Below, piece after piece: positions 58,964-64,000 of a stretch of DNA of 64,000 nucleotides (the stretch's first letter is position 1; every line of letters starts with the position of its first letter). Made by a program: the position numbers and the translations under genes. The notes under the pieces were generated by a model that was given only the letters and a program-made list of their open reading frames with translations, had not been told where the DNA came from and did no database searches. This DNA comes from Polychytrium aggregatum (taxonomy: Eukaryota > Chytridiomycota > Chytridiomycetes > Polychytriales), in assembly GCF_025602895.1 (NCBI RefSeq), contig NW_026516251.1:1-64000 (forward strand). The letters run 5' to 3'.

Positions 58964-60190
58964 ATGCGATCGAAGGGATTCAAGCGTTCGAATGAACCAG
59001 AGTCGACCTCCGACGACCCTCGAGCGAAAGCGATGAGAGCCGACCCGGCACCCACCACAGACTCGATATCCATCGCAGACCTGGTACCCACCGCAGACTC
59101 GATATCCATCGCAGACCTGCGTCAACCTGGCCAGAATTGTGCCAAGTCCTTGAATGCCGATTCCATTCAGGGCCACTCGCTGCCTTCATGCTCGGGGTAC
59201 GATCTCCTCATCATCCTCATTCGCAACCACGCCTTTGTGAGGACTCTCGGCCTCCCGTCGCTCAACAGACTCCCCCGGCTTGCCCGGCAGTTTGCGGACA
59301 TTCTGTCCCTCGTTGCCAACGACCATTGGATGGATCGACTTTACCACCACCTGGAAATCACCGACCCTGCTGTATATCAGATTGCCAGCACAAACAGCAG
59401 GGTTGTTATGGAAGGGATATGCGCCCTTCGCACACGCAGCGGTGGCTATCCTCAAAGCCGTGCGGCCTATCAGAAGGAGATCTTGCTTTGGTGGGCCTAT
59501 GCACTGTCGCCAGATCTGGAGAGCGACTTTGGAAGCCTTATCGACGATGCAGTCACCAAGGGAAGCCCCCATCACTGCCTCGACAACGTTGATACAAGAC
59601 CAGACAAGATCAGCGCACTGAATCTCCAGGATCAGTTTCGACTCTTTGACTGCCTGCAGATCCTGCGAACAAAATCCTGTCCGACATGCATTCGGAACAT
59701 ACGGCAACATCAGTTGCGCGGAGCCTGCATTATTGCTCGCTTCGAAAACCACCCTCTCCACATTCCTGAGCACATGTCCCAACTTCTTCCACACGAATAC
59801 CTCCGGTTCGAAAGGAGCCAAGTCACCAAGCTGACCCTCATCGACTGCTCCTTCGAATCCCTTTCGGGTTGGCCGCAGGCCTTGAATGCTCTAAAGTCTC
59901 TCACCATCGTTAGGACGTCGATGGGACGTCCGATCGAGAATCTCAAGAGCATGCCGTTTACACCCAGATTGGAGTGCTTGGTACTTCCGGACACATTCCG
60001 AAGCTTCGCAGGTGCTGATGACAATCTGACCTCCCTCAAGACACTCGATCTTGGCGCTTGCACTCGTCTCACGTCTCTGAAAGACATGACTCCGCTCCCA
60101 AAGCTCCAAAGGCTCACGCTGCCACGGTCGAGCCACAGTCTGGTGGATGTCCCAGACTGGATCGGCAAGGTGAAAGTGTCCAAAAAGTGA
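58964..60190 (+). CDS. Leucine-rich-repeat-like protein, function unknown
   Basis: One exon, 408 residues, starting at the ATG at 58964 because upstream in-frame sequence overlaps a probable promoter. The N-terminal 60 residues are polar and contain a perfect-looking 12-residue duplication (TDSISIADLVP/TADSISIADL), a nuclear-signal-like KGFKRSNEP and no F-box I can recognise. The middle is helical (LPRLARQFADILSLVANDHW, QKEILLWWAYALSPDLESDF). The last third has irregular leucine-rich repeats: VTKLTLIDCSFESLSGWPQA, LNALKSLTIV, LTSLKTLDLGACTRLTSLKD and LPKLQRLTLP. Such proteins usually mediate protein binding. Codon use matches the neighbours. Confidence 0.7.
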   Translation: MRSKGFKRSNEPESTSDDPRAKAMRADPAPTTDSISIADLVPTADSISIADLRQPGQNCAKSLNADSIQGHSLPSCSGYDLLIILIRNHAFVRTLGLPSLNRLPRLARQFADILSLVANDHWMDRLYHHLEITDPAVYQIASTNSRVVMEGICALRTRSGGYPQSRAAYQKEILLWWAYALSPDLESDFGSLIDDAVTKGSPHHCLDNVDTRPDKISALNLQDQFRLFDCLQILRTKSCPTCIRNIRQHQLRGACIIARFENHPLHIPEHMSQLLPHEYLRFERSQVTKLTLIDCSFESLSGWPQALNALKSLTIVRTSMGRPIENLKSMPFTPRLECLVLPDTFRSFAGADDNLTSLKTLDLGACTRLTSLKDMTPLPKLQRLTLPRSSHSLVDVPDWIGKVKVSKK

Positions 60191-60270
60191 AGTGGAGGAC
60201 TCGCTTTTTATTGAGCTGAAATACACCAGCTGCTTGGAGAGTGTGCTGAAAACAACCGGGATGCAAAAGT

Positions 60271-60340
60271 GCATGGTCCGGGAATCGAACCCGGGTCTGC
60301 CGCGTGGCAGGCGGCAATTCTACCACTGGACCAACCATGC
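60271..60340 (-). tRNA. tRNA-Gly (GCC)
   Basis: The reverse strand reads GCATGGTTGGTCCAGTGGTA at the 5' end (A box), an anticodon arm with loop CTGCCAC giving anticodon GCC, and a T arm with GGTTCGATTCC (B box). The acceptor ends GCATGGT and ACCATGC pair fully. The gene is 70 nt without an intron. It lies 80 bases after the LRR-like gene. Confidence 0.95.
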
Positions 60341-60570
60341 GATGGTTGATTGATTCCAATTTGTATATATCCCCTATCAAAAGCAGTCGGCTTCGATTGA
60401 TTGTTGGCCATCGCCTCTTGGCCCATGAGATTCGCAGTCATGCCCACATCGACCATCGCCGCCATGGCTGTCGCAGCAGGAGGCGCAGCTTCTCTCCTGC
60501 CAGACAAAGAGGCCGTCCGTCGGTCCTTCCGCCTCTACAGTCACCAGCCGCGAGTTGACCCAAGCTCCCT

Positions 60571-61438
60571 ATGCCAGATTATTGTGTCCACCCTTGCCCA
60601 TCCTTCTCGGGCGCATGCAAAGCCATTCCCGCAGTTGCGATCGAGGGACCACGGCTGCTGTTGACGCCCTTCGACGAGTCGATCACGGAGGAGGAATCCA
60701 GGACTCTGTATCAGTATTCGTGTGTTGACCAGGATCTCTATCGATGGATGCGATTTGACCCTCGCTCCGGCTACGATGTCTACCGCAACCAGCACCTGAT
60801 TGGGCGATGGACCCGGAGTGCCGATCGCCTTCCTTTCATCGCTCGCGACAAGCACACCAACGAGATTGTGGGCATCAACAGCTTTATGAGCATCAACGGC
60901 AACGACAAAACCATCGAGATCGGGCATATCTGGACGGCCGGCCCCTTCCAGGGTCAAAAGGTGGCCCTGGAGTCCACGCAGCTCCTCATGCGATATGCGA
61001 TGGACCTTGGCTTTGTGCGCATCGAATGGCGAGTAAGTGTCGCTCGTTGGCCTGGCTTTTTCTTCTTCTTCTTCTTCTTCTTCTTCTTCTTCTTCTTCTT
61101 CTTCTTCTTCTTCTTCTTTGCTCTGCAACTTTCTTTCTCGTTGCTGCCAAAGCACACAGCTGGCTCCAGCTCCCCATACTCACGGACACTCACCTCTGCG
61201 ATGCGGGCTGCAGACCCACCACAAAAATGTACCGAGTCAAAGGACCGCCGCCGCAGCCGGGTTCACATTCGAAGGTATCTTGAGGAAGCAGCGGTTCCTC
61301 AAGGGCGAGACTCAGAACACGTTCTCATACTCTGTGATCGATGACGAGTTCGATGCTGTGCGCAAGACCATCGATGCTGTTTTTGTGACGCTGAGGCCGA
61401 TTGAGCGACGTCCAGTCCCGGGCTTAACCGGCGAATAA
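60571..61438 (+). CDS. GNAT-family N-acetyltransferase (RimJ/RimL type)
   Basis: Two exons (60571-61032, 61214-61438) give 228 residues. The GNAT fold is read as IEGPRLLLTPFDESITEEES, LPFIARDKHTNEIVGINSF, TIEIGHIWTAGPFQGQKVAL (the conserved cofactor-loop region of this subfamily), LMRYAMDLGFVRIEWRTHHK then NVPSQRTAAAAGFTFEGILR and SYSVIDDEF. The THHKNVPSQ..A.AGF.FEG run spans the exon joint and confirms the splice. These enzymes acetylate small amines or protein N-termini; the substrate is unknown. The 181-nt intron carries a TTC array. The N-terminus is doubtful: an intron ending just before VAIEGPRLL, with a first exon starting at an ATG near 60426 or 60438, is possible. Confidence 0.82.
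61060..61117. repeat. (TTC)n microsatellite in the GNAT intron
   Basis: About 19 perfect trinucleotide copies inside the intron 61033-61213, 28 bases after the donor. It is pyrimidine-rich on the coding strand. Confidence 0.95.
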
Positions 61439-61577
61439 ATTCAGTGCGGGTTTGGATCAGATCGGACCGCAGACCCTTGGCTGGAGGACAGGGCGCACAT
61501 GCGGGTGCGGCTGCAAGTCGAGATTGCTGGTGTGAGAGTGTCGGATTCGAGATCGAGAAAAGCGCGGCGGGCAAAAA

Positions 61578-61651
61578 TGGTTTCGTCCGGGATCGAACCG
61601 GAGACCTTGAGTGTGTTAGACTCACGTGATAACCAACTACACCACGAAACC
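61578..61651 (-). tRNA. tRNA-Val (AAC)
   Basis: The reverse strand begins GGTTTCGTGGTGTAGTTGGT (A box), has an anticodon loop CTAACAC giving anticodon AAC, then GGTTCGATCCC (B box), and ends GACGAAACC plus discriminator A. The acceptor stem GGTTTCG/CGAAACC pairs fully. It is 74 nt, without an intron. Confidence 0.95.
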
Positions 61652-61958
61652 CGAGCACTGTGACAATGCCTTGATTGTACTGCGAGCGCCGTGTACATAT
61701 CCCAAAAGTACCACAAACGACCGGATGGAAACGATGGCACGCCGCTCTTCGGACAGAATCAGCGCTATTCAGTCCACATGCATGTATTGTCCCGCTTCGA
61801 TTTAGGCGGGCTGGAACGAGCTGGCGCGATGAAGAAGAAACAAAAATTGCACAAGCGGTTGAGGGAGATAGGTGACGTGGTGATCAGGCGTTGTGTGTGG
61901 TGTGATGCGATCGCAATCCGATCGGCAGATAGAATGTGCTACCATCGCCCACGATCTG

Positions 61959-64000
61959 CTATGCTTCCTTGTCTATGAGGCACACATCTTGCTTCCACGT
62001 TGGCGCCTCTGTCGTGGGGGCCGCAAAGGACTCGGTCAACGGGCTTCCATGAATCGACTCATTCTTCGAGCGCCTCTTGATGCGGACAATCGTGGTTGTC
62101 GTCGTGGTTGGGGTTGGGGTCACGGTTGTGGCTTGGGCCGAGGTCGAGGTCGAGGTCGGCTGGCCTCCTGCAGGTGATGGCGATGGAGGAGCGCTTTCCT
62201 GCAGGACCGCTGTCGCGACCAACGTGCTTGTGTCTGATGCAGTCGTTGCCGAAGTCGCGAGCATCGAGGCCGAGGTCGTTCGCTCTATCCTTCCAGGAAC
62301 TGCGGTGTTGATCTGTAGCGTCCGTGATTTGTCATCGGCAGACAGCAAGCGATGGGCTGGTGGAGTCTGCTGCGACAGCGGCGGCCCAAAGTCCAGTTCG
62401 ACCTGCATCGACGGCCTTATCGAGCCGTCATCTGAGTACAGGTCGTCGAGCTCGCCATCATCATCAGAAAACCCATCCTGGGACATGGCCTCCTCATCGA
62501 ACTCGGTCATGCTTCCAATCTCCGAGTCCATGAAAGTCGACGCTTCGTACTCGCACTCCTCGGTGTACCGCGCCAACGCATCCTGATAGTGCGCGCGAAA
62601 GTTGAAAGTGCTCATCAGCTCTTTGTCATTGACAAGCGGGTGTAGCAAAAGTTGGGATGCAGTCGGCCGTTGTTCGTGGTCACTGTGGTGTCCAATTTGA
62701 TTGCCGAGAAAATAAGCATGAGCAAACAGTCGCCACATGGACAGCGAGTCAGTCCAAGGATGTACCAAGGAGTCGATGGGTGCGAGCGGACCCGACAAGC
62801 GGTGCAATGCGAAAGCCGCACGCAGGGTTTTGGAGAAGACCGATTCTCGTCAAAAGTGGCAACGGATGTCTGATCACTTACAGAGTGAAACACTTCTCCA
62901 AAAAGTCTTTGGCCTCTGGTGTCAAGTCGTCCGGAACCTCGGGGCTGTTGCCCTTGCCGAGTCGCCACATTGTTTGCATTTCGTCAAGCCGGCCCCAAGG
63001 GTGGTGGCCCGTCAGCATCTCGAGGCACACGCACCCCAGACTCCAGATATCGACCTTGGCCGAGTACCCTTGGCTGCCCGAGACCTTGACCACCTCCGGA
63101 GCCATCCAGAAAACAGAGCCCTGCACAGACATGTGCGAGTTGTAGCGGTAGGCAATCGCACTCTCGTACTTGTCCTTCTTGGAGGTGCCGAAATCGCTGA
63201 TCTTGACCGTTCCGTCGTCGACAACAAGCACTGTTGTAAATTTGCAGAGGCACACCGTCAATACGCGACACTCGGAGAGGTGACTAGGCACGGTTCCGGC
63301 TCCCCTCGGTGCCGCCACTGGCACCGGTCATCTTCTCGAGCCCGCTCAAGCTGCACACACGCAGCAAAGGACGCTTTCGAGTGTCTGTGCCCATGGTATT
63401 GTCCAATACATTCGCCTGTGCCATACTAACCATTTGCTCCCTTGATATCTCGATGGATGATGCGCTGGTCGTGGAGATACTCGATGCCACGCAGAATCTG
63501 GCACGTCAAGAACTGAACCAATGGGACGCTGAATTTGCCGATTTTCGTGAGCAAACTGGCGATCGAGCCGCCCGAGACGTACTCGAGCAAGACATTCATT
63601 TTGTTGTCCCTGATTTCAAAGTCTAGCGCGATATTGACTTGGTCAGCGACGGAATTGTCTGAGGGGGGGGGAGGCCATTTGTGTTCGCTTGGCAAACTCG
63701 AGGAAAAGGAAGGGGCTCGACCTCGACCTCGACCTCGACCCGCTGCATTCTAATGCCGCCAAGTCGATGCATCTCGCATCGGGCGCAATCCGATACAGTG
63801 ATGCATGTAGCGGCCCCACAACCGCGACAGTGTAGGATTTGCAGCATGATATTGGCCCCCGCGTCGAGACCCCCGCACAGATCTATGCCACGACATTGGT
63901 CATCTGGACTCACCAAGATATCGAACGATGTTGACATGGCTCAGTTCCTTCAGAATATTGATTTCCTTGTGCAGGGCGTCCACCATCTTCTGCTGGACCT
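61959..64000 (-). CDS. MAP kinase kinase kinase, Bck1/Ste11 type (3' part; start lies beyond the window)
   Basis: Four exons are in the window (complement of 63914-64000 and beyond, 63431-63622, 62882-63230, 61959-62682), all in phase. They cover the kinase domain from helix C (LHKEINILKELSHVNIVRYL) onward: hinge VLLEYVSGGSIASLL, catalytic loop HRDIKGAN, DFG, activation segment GSVFWMAPEVVK, and KVDIWSLGCVCLEMLTGHHP. The GSVFWMAPEVV and LEYVSGGSIASLL blocks are those of the Bck1/Ste11 MAPKKK group that feeds cell-wall or mating MAPK cascades. After the kinase lies a disordered tail of about 220 residues, acidic (SDDDGELDDLYSDDG) then Thr-rich. Yeast Bck1 and Ste11 end soon after the kinase, so the long C-terminal tail is unusual. 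The glycine loop and N-terminal regulatory part are outside the window. Confidence 0.9.

Noticed and set aside
61037-61193. Phe-, Ser- or Lys-run proteins across the TTC array
   Set aside because: The array lies in the GNAT intron; the flanking exons join cleanly without it.

Overview
This looks like nuclear DNA of an early-diverging, probably zoosporic (chytrid-type) fungus; the lineage is inferred, not tested. Genes are packed on both strands and broken by many short introns (about 60-350 nt) with GT..AG ends. The yeast-type endocytic adaptors Sla1 and Abp1 and a fungal-style SH3 membrane protein point to fungi. The Integrator nuclease INTS11, a CHASE-domain sensor and a WDR49-type EF-hand/WD40 protein (the family is mostly known from flagellated organisms) fit a basal, flagellated fungus better than Dikarya. 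For most genes I rebuilt exon chains by hand; in those the exon lengths sum to a whole number of codons and the domains read through without a break.

Layout. 1-2.2 kb: remnant of a Ty3/Gypsy-like LTR element and gene-poor DNA. 2.2-8.3 kb: CHASE receptor (-), cytidine deaminase (+), MCM10 (+). 8.3-20.5 kb: INTS11 (-), an MFS transporter (+), an SH3 single-pass membrane protein (+) and an unrecognised polytopic membrane gene (-), with three copies of a near-identical interspersed repeat. 20.6-32.0 kb: SLA1 (-), lipoyl synthase (-), RPF2 (+), TXNDC9/PLP1-type protein (-). 33.0-39.7 kb: WDR49-like gene (+) followed by unresolved coding-like DNA. 40.2-49.8 kb: ECHDC1-like decarboxylase (-) divergent from HMG-CoA reductase (+), then a PH-domain protein (-). 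50.9-56.7 kb: RNA polymerase I/III subunit RPAC1/AC40 (-) and ABP1 (-). 57.5-64 kb: membrane-anchored methyltransferase (+), LRR-like protein (+), tRNA-Gly(GCC) (-), GNAT acetyltransferase (+), tRNA-Val(AAC) (-) and the 3' part of a Bck1/Ste11-type MAPKKK (-).

The genes do not form one pathway. Three products belong to or resemble the cortical actin/signalling network (Sla1, Abp1, SH3 membrane protein). Others are housekeeping: replication initiation, snRNA 3'-end processing, ribosome and polymerase assembly, lipoate and sterol synthesis. No prophage, CRISPR or biosynthetic cluster was seen. The less ordinary items are the CHASE sensor with no output domain, the INTS11 intron filled with a frame-preserving hexanucleotide array, the recent interspersed repeat, the very small first coding exons, and the unassigned coding-like stretch after the WDR49-like gene.
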